A program made the position numbers and the translations under genes. This document shows positions 16,000 through 23,288 of a stretch of DNA of 23,288 nucleotides, piece by piece. How positions within the stretch are numbered: position 1 is the stretch's first letter; the number at the start of each line of letters is the position of its first letter. The DNA is taken from contig DMES01000027.1 in NCBI GenBank assembly GCA_003450815.1, positions 1-23,288 on the forward strand, in the 5' to 3' direction. A model generated the notes under the pieces. It was given only the letters and a program-made list of their open reading frames with translations. It was not told the origin of the DNA and did not search any database. This DNA is from Elusimicrobiota bacterium (lineage in GTDB: Bacteria; Elusimicrobiota; Elusimicrobia; Elusimicrobiales; UBA9959).

Positions 16000-17172
16000 A
16001 TGAACAACGAAGAGATTTTAAAGGAAATAGGGCGCGGGTGTATTGATATCGTGAGCCGGGAGGAACTAGTTAAAAAACTTTCCTCCGGGAAAAAACTTCG
16101 TGTTAAACTCGGTGTCGACCCTACCAGCCGCGATCTGCATCTTGGCCACAGCGTGGTTCTTGGCAAGCTGCGCCAATTTCAGGATCTTGGGCACACTGCG
16201 GTGCTCATCATAGGAGATTTTACCGCCCAGGTCGGCGATCCTTCCGGCCGCGATTCCACCCGTCCGGTAATCGATCAAAAAACGGTTCAGCAGAACGCGG
16301 AAACTTACACGCAGCAGGCTTTCAAGGTCCTTGATAAGGATAAAACAGAGATACGATTTAATGGCGAATGGCTTAAGCCTTTTGTGGCCGATTCCTCCGC
16401 GGGTATATCGGGTCTCATAGGAGTTGCAAAAAATATTACAGTCTCGCGCCTTCTTGAGCGTGAGGATTTTAAAACCAGGATGAAGGCCGAAAATCCGGTA
16501 AGCCTGCTTGAAATACTTTATCCTGTTTTCCAGGGATACGATTCCGTGGCTGTCCAGGCTGATATTGAGCTTGGCGGGCAGGACCAGATTTTCAATCTGC
16601 TGGTGGGCCGTGATCTACAAAAGCTTCACTCCCTGGAGCCGCAGGTGGTAATGACCATGCCGCTTCTTATCGGCACGGATGGCGCTAGAAAAATGTCAAA
16701 GTCCTACGGAAATTATGTCGCGTTGAACGACTTGCCGTCGGAAATGTTCGGCAAACTTATGTCCGTTTCAGACGCGCTGATGCTTGATTATTATAAACTG
16801 CTTACGGCCCTGGATACAGCCGAAATAAAAAAACTCCACCCCATGGAGGCAAAAAAACGCCTGGCGGGGCTTTTAATAGAAAAATATCATGGTCCGATTG
16901 AGGCCGCAGCGGCCAGGGAGCAGTTTGAAAAGGTCTTTTCAAAAAAAGAGCTGCCGGTGGATATGGAAATTTTCAGGGTTGAGGCGGCGGGTAAGCTTTC
17001 ACAACTTATGGCGGCCTGCGGCGTTACCGGCGGAACCAATGAAGCCCGGCGGATGATAGAACAGGGGGCTGTGCGTATCGACGGGGAAAAAGTTACGGAG
17101 GATATGATCTTTGAGCCAAAAGATTGTGTTCTTCAGGTGGGAAGACGGCAGTTTAGAAAACTTGTAAAATAG
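16000..17172 (+). CDS. tyrS: Tyrosyl-tRNA synthetase
   Basis: This 390-residue class I synthetase charges tRNA-Tyr. The Rossmann catalytic domain carries HLGH (47-50) in DLHLGHSVVLGKL, and the lysine loop KMSKS (231-235) in ARKMSKSYGNYV. LGGQDQIFNLLVGRD is the tyrosine-binding region. The C-terminal S4 RNA-binding domain (about 325-390) contains TNEARRMIEQGAVRIDGEKV. Motif spacing fits the ~400-residue bacterial type. A GTG at 15964 would add 12 basic residues; I prefer the ATG, which starts the usual MNNEEILKEI helix, although both starts have poor ribosome-binding sites. The FecR-domain gene follows after 22 bases. Confidence 0.96.
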   Translation: MNNEEILKEIGRGCIDIVSREELVKKLSSGKKLRVKLGVDPTSRDLHLGHSVVLGKLRQFQDLGHTAVLIIGDFTAQVGDPSGRDSTRPVIDQKTVQQNAETYTQQAFKVLDKDKTEIRFNGEWLKPFVADSSAGISGLIGVAKNITVSRLLEREDFKTRMKAENPVSLLEILYPVFQGYDSVAVQADIELGGQDQIFNLLVGRDLQKLHSLEPQVVMTMPLLIGTDGARKMSKSYGNYVALNDLPSEMFGKLMSVSDALMLDYYKLLTALDTAEIKKLHPMEAKKRLAGLLIEKYHGPIEAAAAREQFEKVFSKKELPVDMEIFRVEAAGKLSQLMAACGVTGGTNEARRMIEQGAVRIDGEKVTEDMIFEPKDCVLQVGRRQFRKLVK

Positions 17173-17194
17173 GCCTACCGGCAAAGTCGGCTTT

Positions 17195-18100
17195 ATGAAA
17201 AAATACTTAGTGATGATAATTCTTATCCGGGCTTTTTTTGTGCCGGCTTTCTCCCAGCAGCCCGGTTCTGAGCCTCCAGACTACAAACAAATGTTGGAGG
17301 ATGCCATGAAGTCCAGTAAGTACAGTCAGGGACAGACTGAAAACTGGGACGCACGCCTGAAACGCGTTTCCGGTGAGGTTTTTGTAAAGCAAGAAAGCAG
17401 TGAGGAATGGTCAAAGATAGAAGGCTCGATTCCGCTTGAATACAGTGATTCAGTAAAGACCGGTTCGGACGGCACCGCTGAAATTTATCTGGATAACAAG
17501 GGCGCCATGACTCTGGGAAGGAGTACCGAATTGGAAGTTTCCTCTATCGACCAGACAGATTCTATTTTTAAGCTTAAAACAGGCTCGATAGCCGCTAAAA
17601 TACAGCATTTCATGAATGAAAAATTTAAAATGCAGGTGCACACTCCATCCGCCGTTTGTGCCATAAGAGGAACGGAATTTGCCGTGGAATATTCTCCCTT
17701 CGGGATGGCAACGGGGGTGGCGGTTTATGATGAAGGGAAAGTGGCCGTCAGCCTTATTGACGAAGATGGCGCGGCCGGCCAGGAATATACCCTGGAAAAA
17801 AATACCGAACTCACCTTTAAACCTTCGCAGAAACATTTCAGGCCTACAGCGCTAGCAAAAATGGCCCGATACCGCGCCGGAGTGATACTGATGCGCCAAC
17901 GCGTGACTGCGCTTGGAAAAACATGGCGGCCAGTATCGCAGACAAAACGCTCCGTATTGCGTGACGAGGCGTTGAAACGACGTATCATACGCCGCCAGAT
18001 AAAGAATTCAAAGCCTAAAACCGGCGGACGGGCGGTTAAATCAGGCGTTCGCCCAAAGGCCAGGCGCGCGGCGCCGGCACAGGAACAGGAGGAGCAATAA
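17195..18100 (+). CDS. Secreted FecR-domain protein with a basic C-terminal tail
   Basis: This 301-residue exported protein has a signal peptide (1-20, cleavage likely after PAFS). A FecR-type beta domain at about 55-165 carries VSGEVFVKQ, LEYSDSVKTGSDGTAEIYLDNKGAMTLG, LKTGSIAAKI and TPSAVCAIRGTEFAVEY. The last 100 residues are strongly basic and low-complexity (RRIIRRQIKNSKP) and end in an acidic EQEEQ. FecR itself is an anti-sigma signal transducer, but there is no sigma factor or TonB receptor gene nearby and no transmembrane helix after the signal. A regulatory role is therefore not supported, and a stand-alone cell-surface FecR domain is more likely. It lies between tyrS and thpR and may be cotranscribed with both. 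Confidence 0.82.
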   Translation: MKKYLVMIILIRAFFVPAFSQQPGSEPPDYKQMLEDAMKSSKYSQGQTENWDARLKRVSGEVFVKQESSEEWSKIEGSIPLEYSDSVKTGSDGTAEIYLDNKGAMTLGRSTELEVSSIDQTDSIFKLKTGSIAAKIQHFMNEKFKMQVHTPSAVCAIRGTEFAVEYSPFGMATGVAVYDEGKVAVSLIDEDGAAGQEYTLEKNTELTFKPSQKHFRPTALAKMARYRAGVILMRQRVTALGKTWRPVSQTKRSVLRDEALKRRIIRRQIKNSKPKTGGRAVKSGVRPKARRAAPAQEQEEQ

Positions 18101-18129
18101 GCTCTGGTCCCCGGATGGAGGGTTTGAGA

Positions 18130-18687
18130 ATGAGGCTCTTTATCGCCTCTTCGTTCGAGACGAGTTTTATTGAAATCCTTGAAGAGATTACCGCTTATGC
18201 GTACACGAATGCGGGCGGGAGCGCTGTAAAATGGGTGGAACGCGCCAATTTTCACCTGACCTATGTCTTTCTGGGAGAAGTGTCGGAGAGCGGAGCCGCG
18301 GCGGCAATTAAAAGCGTTGATGACGCACTCAAAGGCCGTAAGTCTTTTACGCTGGTTTCCGGCGCTTTTGGTGCTTTCCCCTCCTTGCGTAATCCGCAGG
18401 TGTTGTGGCTTGGATTCAAAGAAGGGGCTCCGGAGTTGCGTGAAATAGCTGGAAAGCTGGCCAGGGCGCTTTCCGAGCGCGGTCTAACGTTTGACAACCG
18501 TTTTGAGCCGCATGTCACACTTGGCCGGATTAAGAAGGAATTGCCTGCAAATCTTTGCGGGCGCATGGCTGATTACGCGCTGACTAAAACGGCGGTATCC
18601 AGGCTGGCTTCGGTGGAGGTGATGGAAAGTTCGATTATTTGCGGATGCCCGGTTTATAAGCGGGTGTACTCTCGTCAACTTCTATGA
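18130..18687 (+). CDS. thpR: RNA 2',3'-cyclic phosphodiesterase (ThpR/LigT)
   Basis: This 185-residue cytoplasmic protein belongs to the 2H phosphoesterase family, which opens 2',3'-cyclic phosphates on RNA to 2'-phosphates. Both catalytic HxT motifs are visible: His42-Leu-Thr44 in NFHLTYVFLGE and His128-Val-Thr130 in FEPHVTLGRIKK. The start RLFIAS is typical. GGAGGG seven bases upstream fixes the ATG at 18130; an ATG at 18115 lies before that site and is unlikely. Its stop overlaps the mltG start by four bases (ATGA), indicating translational coupling. The cellular substrate is unknown. Confidence 0.93.
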   Translation: MRLFIASSFETSFIEILEEITAYAYTNAGGSAVKWVERANFHLTYVFLGEVSESGAAAAIKSVDDALKGRKSFTLVSGAFGAFPSLRNPQVLWLGFKEGAPELREIAGKLARALSERGLTFDNRFEPHVTLGRIKKELPANLCGRMADYALTKTAVSRLASVEVMESSIICGCPVYKRVYSRQLL

Positions 18688-19646
18688 AAAGATTTAAATC
18701 GATACTGATAACCCTTTCCCTGGCAATTTTGGCGCTGTCCCTTTACCTTTTCTGGCCTGGCCGGGAATTAAAAATTACCATTAATGAGGGAGCGGGCGCG
18801 GCGCAGGCGGCCCAGATTCTCAAGCGAGAGGGTGTTATTATAAGCGCTACCTGGTTCAAAATACTTGTGAAGTTAACAGGCACCGGGAAAAGAATAATGC
18901 CGGGCGAATACTCGCTAAGGCGCGCAATGTCGGCGGAAGAGGCTTTGTGGCGGCTTGTTCACAATAACTATATCAATCACATAAAACTGAACATCCCGGA
19001 GGGCTGGCGCGCGGAGCAGATAGCCGAGCGTCTGGAATCAAATGGAGTGACAAAGGCGGAGCAGTTTCTGGCGCTGGTAAGGCAGGAGTCTTTGGAGGGA
19101 ATGCTTTTTCCTTCGACTTACTATTTCAAAAAAAATACACCCGCGCGGGAAGCGGTTAATTTGCTAAAATCAGAGTTTGACAGGCGGTTGGCGCCTTTGT
19201 TCTCTAAAGGGTTTCCACAGGGACTGGATGAGAAAAAGACCCTGATTATCGCGTCTATAGTGGAGAGAGAAGCTGTGGACGCGGCGGAGCGTCCGCTGAT
19301 TGCGGCGGTTTACATCAATCGCTATCGCAAAAAGATGGCGCTTGAAGCCGATCCCACTGTACAATACGCTTTGGGATATTGGAAAAAAGGAATTACTCTC
19401 ACGGATTTGCGTGTGAAGTCGCCGTACAATACCTACGCTGTAGGCGGGCTGCCTCCGGGCCCGATATGCAACCCCGGATATGATTCCGTGGCCGCTGTTC
19501 TCGCTCCGGCTGAAATTGACGCTCTTTATTTTGTGGCCGACCGCAAAGGCACGCACATTTTTAATGCCAATTTCAAAGAGCATCTTAAAGCCAAGAAGCG
19601 CGTGGAACAGGCGGCAAGGGGTAGCAAGATAGGGAATAGCGAGTAG
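18684..19646 (+). CDS. mltG: Endolytic murein transglycosylase MltG
   Basis: This 320-residue inner-membrane protein cuts nascent peptidoglycan strands and helps set glycan length. One N-terminal helix (about 7-24) is followed by a LysM-like part and the YceG domain. The signature IIASIVEREA carries the likely catalytic Glu194, followed by AAVYINRYRKKMALEADPTVQYALG and SPYNTYAVGGLPPGPICNPG. The final YFVADRKGTHIFNANFKEHL is the usual family end. The last residues (GSKIGNSE) and stop are encoded by an ATAGCGA-type repeat, an apparent extension of the natural C-terminus. It overlaps thpR by four bases. Confidence 0.96.
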   Translation: MKRFKSILITLSLAILALSLYLFWPGRELKITINEGAGAAQAAQILKREGVIISATWFKILVKLTGTGKRIMPGEYSLRRAMSAEEALWRLVHNNYINHIKLNIPEGWRAEQIAERLESNGVTKAEQFLALVRQESLEGMLFPSTYYFKKNTPAREAVNLLKSEFDRRLAPLFSKGFPQGLDEKKTLIIASIVEREAVDAAERPLIAAVYINRYRKKMALEADPTVQYALGYWKKGITLTDLRVKSPYNTYAVGGLPPGPICNPGYDSVAAVLAPAEIDALYFVADRKGTHIFNANFKEHLKAKKRVEQAARGSKIGNSE

Positions 19647-19690
19647 CGAATAGGGAAGGAGTTCCTTAAATTTTTCGGCGCTGTTCGCTG
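19619..19690. repeat. Patchwork hairpin of AGCGAATAG units before tRNA-Ala
   Basis: Units like AATAGCGAGTAGCGAATAGGG span the mltG stop. AGCGAATAG (19645-19653) pairs with CTGTTCGCT (19681-19689) at 8 of 9 positions. The inner stem AAGGA/TCCTT (19656-19667) is almost the same as the tip of the element at 2344-2412. It ends ten bases before the tRNA. Confidence 0.6.
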
Positions 19691-19699
19691 CGGTTTTTC

Positions 19700-19777
<78 letters not shown>

Positions 19778-19780
19778 TTC

Positions 19781-19811
19781 AGGGTATAGGGGATAGGGGT
19801 TAGGGTAGAGA
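19781..19811. repeat. GGGATAGGGG-type tandem units after the tRNA
   Basis: Degenerate AGGGTATAGGGGATAGGGGTTAGGG-like units resemble the left arm of the other hairpin elements. I see no clear complementary right arm before the next gene, so it looks like a half element. Confidence 0.45.
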
Positions 19812-19850
19812 GTGGAAGAACTTAAATTAAGGCTGATTTCCGGAGGTTAA

Positions 19851-20435
19851 ATGTCTGCAGATTATTTCCCGCTTAAAGAAAATACCCGCTACGAATACAA
19901 GTTTAAAAGCACAGAATTTGAGGGTGTGGCTAAGATCTTCATAGACATACTTAAAGTCTGCAAAAAGCCCGGCAAAACCGCGGCCCAGGCCCGGATGATT
20001 TTTGAATTGAGAGATTCGCATACCACGGAATACAGTATAACCCGCGACGCCAAGTGGTTTACCACCGCCGATGGCGTGATAACAGGCGGCAGACGGGAAT
20101 TTCCCATGCCCCCGAAAGAGGGCTTTAAATGGAATGAGTATCTGGACTCAAATGAAATAGTTTCTCTTTCCGACAAGGTTTCCATAAAAGCCGGGAAATT
20201 CCGGGAATGTATGAAAGTGGTTACCATGTTTTCCGGTGGTGACGCAGGAAAGTCGGTGCGCTATTACGCCCCTGGTGTCGGCTACATCCTCGAAGAGTAT
20301 ACAGGCGGGGATAAAACCTGTGAAGTGGAACTGACGGCGATAACCAAAGTCCCGGAAGAAAATAAGAAAATCAAGGAACCTCAACATGCCCCCCCTAACG
20401 GTAAAAACTCTCCTCGCCGGCGGATCAGAACTTAA
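19851..20435 (+). CDS. Conserved hypothetical beta-rich protein
   Basis: This 194-residue protein starts four bases after a strong GGAGG. It has no signal peptide or membrane segment. Alternating strand-like sequence and the frame YFPLKENTRYEYKFKS ... VSIKAGKFRECMKVVTMF ... RYYAPGVGYILEEY resemble a loosely defined group of bacterial proteins of unknown role, usually secreted or lipid-anchored, that begin with a 'PL..G..W.Y' strand. Here the export signal is missing. The last ~16 residues are basic and are encoded in sequence overlapping the asnS start by 50 bases. The function is unknown. The overlap implies that it is cotranscribed with asnS. Confidence 0.72.
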   Translation: MSADYFPLKENTRYEYKFKSTEFEGVAKIFIDILKVCKKPGKTAAQARMIFELRDSHTTEYSITRDAKWFTTADGVITGGRREFPMPPKEGFKWNEYLDSNEIVSLSDKVSIKAGKFRECMKVVTMFSGGDAGKSVRYYAPGVGYILEEYTGGDKTCEVELTAITKVPEENKKIKEPQHAPPNGKNSPRRRIRT

Positions 20436-21789
20436 GGATATAACAGTTAAAGGCTGGATACGGACCAGGCGTGATTCCAAATCCTGCTCTTTTGCCGAAC
20501 TGAACGACGGGTCCGCCAGGGAAAACCTGCAGCTGATCTTTTCAGCTGAAAATGGCGATTTTTCTGCGTTGCTGCCGGGCCTGCTGACTGGCGCCGCCGT
20601 GGCGGTTACGGGAGACCTGGTGGCCGCGCCTGAAGGCGCCAGACAAAAGCTGGAACTGCGCGTAAAAAAAGCCGAGCTATACGGCGAATGTGATCCGGAC
20701 AAGTACCCGATACAGAAGAAAAAAACCTCCGACGAATTTCTGCGTACTGTGGCCCACCTGCGGCCCCGCACCAACAAATACGCCGCCATGCTGCGCATAC
20801 GTTCGGAACTTTCCTTTGCCATCCATAATTATTTCAGAAATAACGGTTTCTTTTATGTTCATACGCCCATTATAACCGGCTCCGACTGTGAAGGCGCGGG
20901 CCAGATGTTTTCGGTTTCAAGCCTGGACCTCTCGAATTCGGCGGCCTTGCCTAAGACCGACAACAACGCTATAGATTTTTCAAAAGACTTTTTTGGGAAA
21001 AAAACCTATCTCACGGTTTCAGGGCAGCTTGAGGGCGAAACCCTGGCCCTCGCCCTCGGCAAGATTTACACTTTTGGGCCCACATTCAGAGCCGAAAACT
21101 CAAACACCTACCGCCATTGCGCCGAATTCTGGATGATAGAGCCGGAAATGGCGTTTTATGAGCTTGACGATGACATGGCTTTGGCAGAGGACTTTGTAAA
21201 AAGCATCACACGACATACCCTTGAGCATTGCGCCGAGGATATCGAGCTTTTTGCCAGATTTGTCGACCCGGCGCTGATGGAAACGCTTAGAAATGTCGCA
21301 GACAGCGCTTACGAACGTCTTGCGTACGGAGACGCGGTGAAAATATTGGAGCCGAATAATTCAAAATTTGAAGTCAAGGTGTCATGGGGTGTTGATCTGG
21401 CCTCGGAACACGAAAGGTTTTTAACGGAAAATTATTTCAAGAAGCCGGTGATTCTCTATAACAAACCAAAAGACGCGGCGGCTTTCTACATGAAACTGAA
21501 CGATGACGGGCGCACTGTGCGCGGTATGGACCTGCTTGTGCAGCGCATAGGCGAACTGATCGGCGGCAGCGAGCGTGAAAACCGCCTTGATGTGCTTGAG
21601 AAAAAAATGGCCGATTTTAAAATAAATCCTGAGAGTTACTGGTGGTATCTTGATCTGAGGCGTTTCGGTTCGGTGCCTCATTCAGGTTTTGGTCTTGGTT
21701 TTGAACGAATGATGATGCTGGTTACCGGGATTTCCAACATCCGTGATGTTACCGCATACCCCCGCGTTCCCGGCTGGGCGGAATTTTAG
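20386..21789 (+). CDS. asnS: Asparaginyl-tRNA synthetase
   Basis: This 467-residue class IIb synthetase charges tRNA-Asn directly. The N-terminal OB fold (about 1-115) contains VKGWIRTRRDSKSCSFAELNDGS. Class II motif 2 is FGPTFRAENSNTYRHCAEFWMIEPEMAF, and motif 3 is GFGLGFERMMMLVTGISNIRD, ending AYPRVPGWAEF. EN in FRAENS and the missing GAD-type insert favour AsnRS over AspRS. AAGGA eight bases upstream, inside the previous gene, supports the ATG, which overlaps the hypothetical ORF by 50 bases. A hairpin element begins right after the stop. Confidence 0.96.
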   Translation: MPPLTVKTLLAGGSELKDITVKGWIRTRRDSKSCSFAELNDGSARENLQLIFSAENGDFSALLPGLLTGAAVAVTGDLVAAPEGARQKLELRVKKAELYGECDPDKYPIQKKKTSDEFLRTVAHLRPRTNKYAAMLRIRSELSFAIHNYFRNNGFFYVHTPIITGSDCEGAGQMFSVSSLDLSNSAALPKTDNNAIDFSKDFFGKKTYLTVSGQLEGETLALALGKIYTFGPTFRAENSNTYRHCAEFWMIEPEMAFYELDDDMALAEDFVKSITRHTLEHCAEDIELFARFVDPALMETLRNVADSAYERLAYGDAVKILEPNNSKFEVKVSWGVDLASEHERFLTENYFKKPVILYNKPKDAAAFYMKLNDDGRTVRGMDLLVQRIGELIGGSERENRLDVLEKKMADFKINPESYWWYLDLRRFGSVPHSGFGLGFERMMMLVTGISNIRDVTAYPRVPGWAEF

Positions 21790-21790
21790 C

Positions 21791-21872
21791 GGAAGCGAAT
21801 AGAGAATAGCGGATAGGGATGGAATTGCCTTTTCTTCCCCTATTCGCTATCCCCTCGTCTCTAGTCTCTATC
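21791..21872. repeat. Patchwork hairpin of AGCGAATAG units after asnS
   Basis: AGCGAATAG (21794-21802) is perfectly complementary to CTATTCGCT (21840-21848). Further units (GAATAGCGGATAGGGAT on the left, CTAGTCTCTATCC on the right) extend the imperfect stem. It lies between two convergent genes and may serve as a bidirectional transcript end. There is no clean U-tract. Confidence 0.65.
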
Positions 21873-21878
21873 CATGTT

Positions 21879-22424
21879 CTATTGTTGCCCGGCGTTTTGA
21901 ATCAGATACTGTTTAGCATCCAGAACAATTTTCAGGTTTTCGCCATAATCTATCATTGTGGTGCCTATGCGGGGCCTAGAGGAAATTTTAAGGTTGGTAA
22001 ATATAGTGCCGGCTTCCGTGAATTCAAGAGTAATGATGTTCCCGAAAGTTTTAAGCGACACGGGGCTTTTTGCTGATATTCGCCAGGTGCGGGTATCGGC
22101 TTCCAATATCTCAAAGCCCGCTTTCTCTTTCAGGTAGCGGTGGGCGATAGAAAAGAGTTTGGTGTAGTCAAGTCCTATGCTTAGCTCTACGCTTTGATGG
22201 GTGCGGTAGATCTCAGGTCCATAGCCCGCTCCGGCGATCTTTTTAGAAAGCGCAACGTGAATCGGCCCCACCACGAAAGTCATGAGAATGGCAAATAACC
22301 CGGCTGGGTAGAGCGCCGCAAGAAGAGCTTCCGAGTGCGGCATTTTAAAAAGATAGAAGATCGCCGCCCCGGCAAACATTGCGGAAAAATTAACGAAAAA
22401 AAGCCTGGGATAAAATTTTGACAT
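21879..22424 (-). CDS. Hypothetical protein with two N-terminal membrane helices
   Basis: I do not recognise a family for this 181-residue protein. Two hydrophobic helices (about 9-26 and 33-58) form a hairpin in the inner membrane. A soluble C-terminal domain (about 75-181) has alternating strands and the stretch LDYTKLFSIAHRYLKEKAGFEILEADTRTWRISAKSP. AAGGAG five bases before the ATG supports the start. It is a lone minus-strand gene convergent with asnS and divergent from the HD-domain gene. Confidence 0.72.
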   Translation of the reverse strand: MSKFYPRLFFVNFSAMFAGAAIFYLFKMPHSEALLAALYPAGLFAILMTFVVGPIHVALSKKIAGAGYGPEIYRTHQSVELSIGLDYTKLFSIAHRYLKEKAGFEILEADTRTWRISAKSPVSLKTFGNIITLEFTEAGTIFTNLKISSRPRIGTTMIDYGENLKIVLDAKQYLIQNAGQQ

Positions 22425-22563
22425 AAACTCTCCTTAGTGATTTTAACTACCCGCTAATTCTATAAAATTTTGCACTGCTGAATATGAATTACCGGGCGGA
22501 ATTGAGAAGGATAGAGTCCAGGAAAACATTTCTTGTTTATCGCTCTGTTTTATCGTCTGGTAC

Positions 22564-22592
22564 TTGGGTTACCGGCAGGATTATTCTATAAT
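22564..22592 (+). promoter_or_regulatory. Sigma-70-type promoter for the HD-domain gene
   Basis: A perfect -10 box TATAAT (22587-22592) lies 17 bases after TTGGGT (22564-22569), about 35 bases before the start codon of the HD-domain gene. The -35 box is weak. This is the most convincing promoter in the window. The 202-base divergent gap otherwise holds nothing I recognise. Confidence 0.5.
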
Positions 22593-22626
22593 TTTAGCTA
22601 AAGACGCTGGATAAATGGGAGGAATT

Positions 22627-23181
22627 ATGGAACGCGAAACAGCTTTGGAACTGCTGAAAAAGCATGTTAAGAACGAAAACCTTGTGAAACATTGCCTGGC
22701 TTCGGAGGCTGTAATGCGGGCTTTAGCCGTAAGGCTTGGAGGAGATGCCGAGATGTGGGGGCTGGCCGGCCTTCTTCACGATATAGATGTTGAGCTTACC
22801 GTGGGCGACTTGAAAAAGCATACGCTGGAAGCGGAAAAGATACTAAAAGAGTACGGGATCGTTCCTGAGATCATTGAAGCCGTCAAAATGCATAACGAGG
22901 TTGCGCACGGTAAAACCAGGGCTGAGATTTTTCATAAGGCTTTGGCTGCCGGCGAAACAATTACCGGCCTTATTACCGCCACCGCCCTGGTTTACCCCGA
23001 TAAAAAACTTTCAAGTGTTAAAACCTCGTCGGTTGTAAAAAGAATGAAGGACAAGCGCTTTGCCGCGTCCGTTGACAGAAGTGTTATTATGGAATGCGAG
23101 CAGATAGGCGTACCGTTAGAGGAGTTTTCAACTCTTTCTATTGAAGCAATGCGCAGTGTAGCGCAGGAACTCGGGATGTAA
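22627..23181 (+). CDS. HD-domain (HDIG-type) metal-dependent phosphohydrolase
   Basis: This 184-residue cytoplasmic protein has HD-superfamily metal ligands His22 (KHCLASE), His51-Asp52 (GLLHDID), His65 and His89 (VKMHNE). That is the pattern of small stand-alone HDIG hydrolases acting on nucleotides or phosphomonoesters. The substrate is unknown. GGGAGG just upstream of the ATG at 22627 fixes the start; the ATG at 22615 would place the ribosome-binding site inside the gene. It is a single gene behind its own promoter. Nothing recognisable follows up to the window end apart from a possible insertion-sequence-like end. Confidence 0.88.
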   Translation: MERETALELLKKHVKNENLVKHCLASEAVMRALAVRLGGDAEMWGLAGLLHDIDVELTVGDLKKHTLEAEKILKEYGIVPEIIEAVKMHNEVAHGKTRAEIFHKALAAGETITGLITATALVYPDKKLSSVKTSSVVKRMKDKRFAASVDRSVIMECEQIGVPLEEFSTLSIEAMRSVAQELGM

Positions 23182-23288
23182 GCTGAAGCGTATCTAGGGG
23201 GCACTGAAAAAGTCATTTTTATTTAAAGTCTCGTCGTTAAAATAGGCGACAAAAGTGGTAATAGCGTTTAAAAACTGCATGGAATTTG

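Noticed and set aside
20148..20822. 224-residue minus-strand open frame across the hypothetical gene and asnS
   Set aside because: It is antisense to two supported genes with Ser/Arg-rich shadow composition and no motif.

Overview
The window reads as ordinary bacterial chromosome from a diderm (Gram-negative-type) anaerobe-like lineage. It has 17 protein genes I consider real, one tRNA, and no phage, CRISPR or transposase genes. Supporting hints are an MltG-type peptidoglycan lytic enzyme, a lipoprotein thioredoxin, a secreted FecR-domain protein, and pyruvate phosphate dikinase next to housekeeping genes. Gene content and the style of the intergenic hairpins resemble Elusimicrobiota-like metagenome genomes. 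That placement is an inference from memory, not something proved here.

Left block (110-6277, all minus strand). Transcription probably runs from right to left: a TMTC-like membrane protein with a TPR tail, cinA, a TlpA/ResA-like lipoprotein thioredoxin, an RMD1/DUF155-like tail-anchored protein, and an AI-2E-family transporter. The last gene ends inside a near-perfect 25-bp-arm hairpin at 67-125. A divergent gap (6278-6471) separates this block from the right block.

Right block (6472-21789, all plus strand): exported oligopeptidase B, ppdK, gmk, a small omega-like protein, family 4 uracil-DNA glycosylase, priA, tyrS, a FecR-domain protein, thpR, mltG, tRNA-Ala(CGC), a hypothetical protein and asnS. 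The order gmk / small ORF / (udg) / priA follows the widespread gmk-rpoZ-(coaBC)-priA arrangement, so the small ORF is a candidate omega subunit. The right edge has a minus-strand two-TM hypothetical and a plus-strand HD-domain hydrolase behind a perfect TATAAT box.

Two things stand out. First, PriA has an intact fold and all eight zinc cysteines, but every helicase motif I can align has lost its key residues (Walker A Lys/Thr, the DEEH box, the SAT motif, KGHDF, and both motif VI arginines). It looks like a full-length, translated, helicase-dead PriA. Second, many gaps between genes are filled by low-complexity hairpins built from short degenerate units (agcgaatag, ctgaag, gggtagaggg, agaagtcag). 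Related hairpins sit in frame inside udg and priA, and several genes (gmk, udg, mltG) take their last codons and stop from these repeats. No gene-free stretch exceeds about 200 bases.
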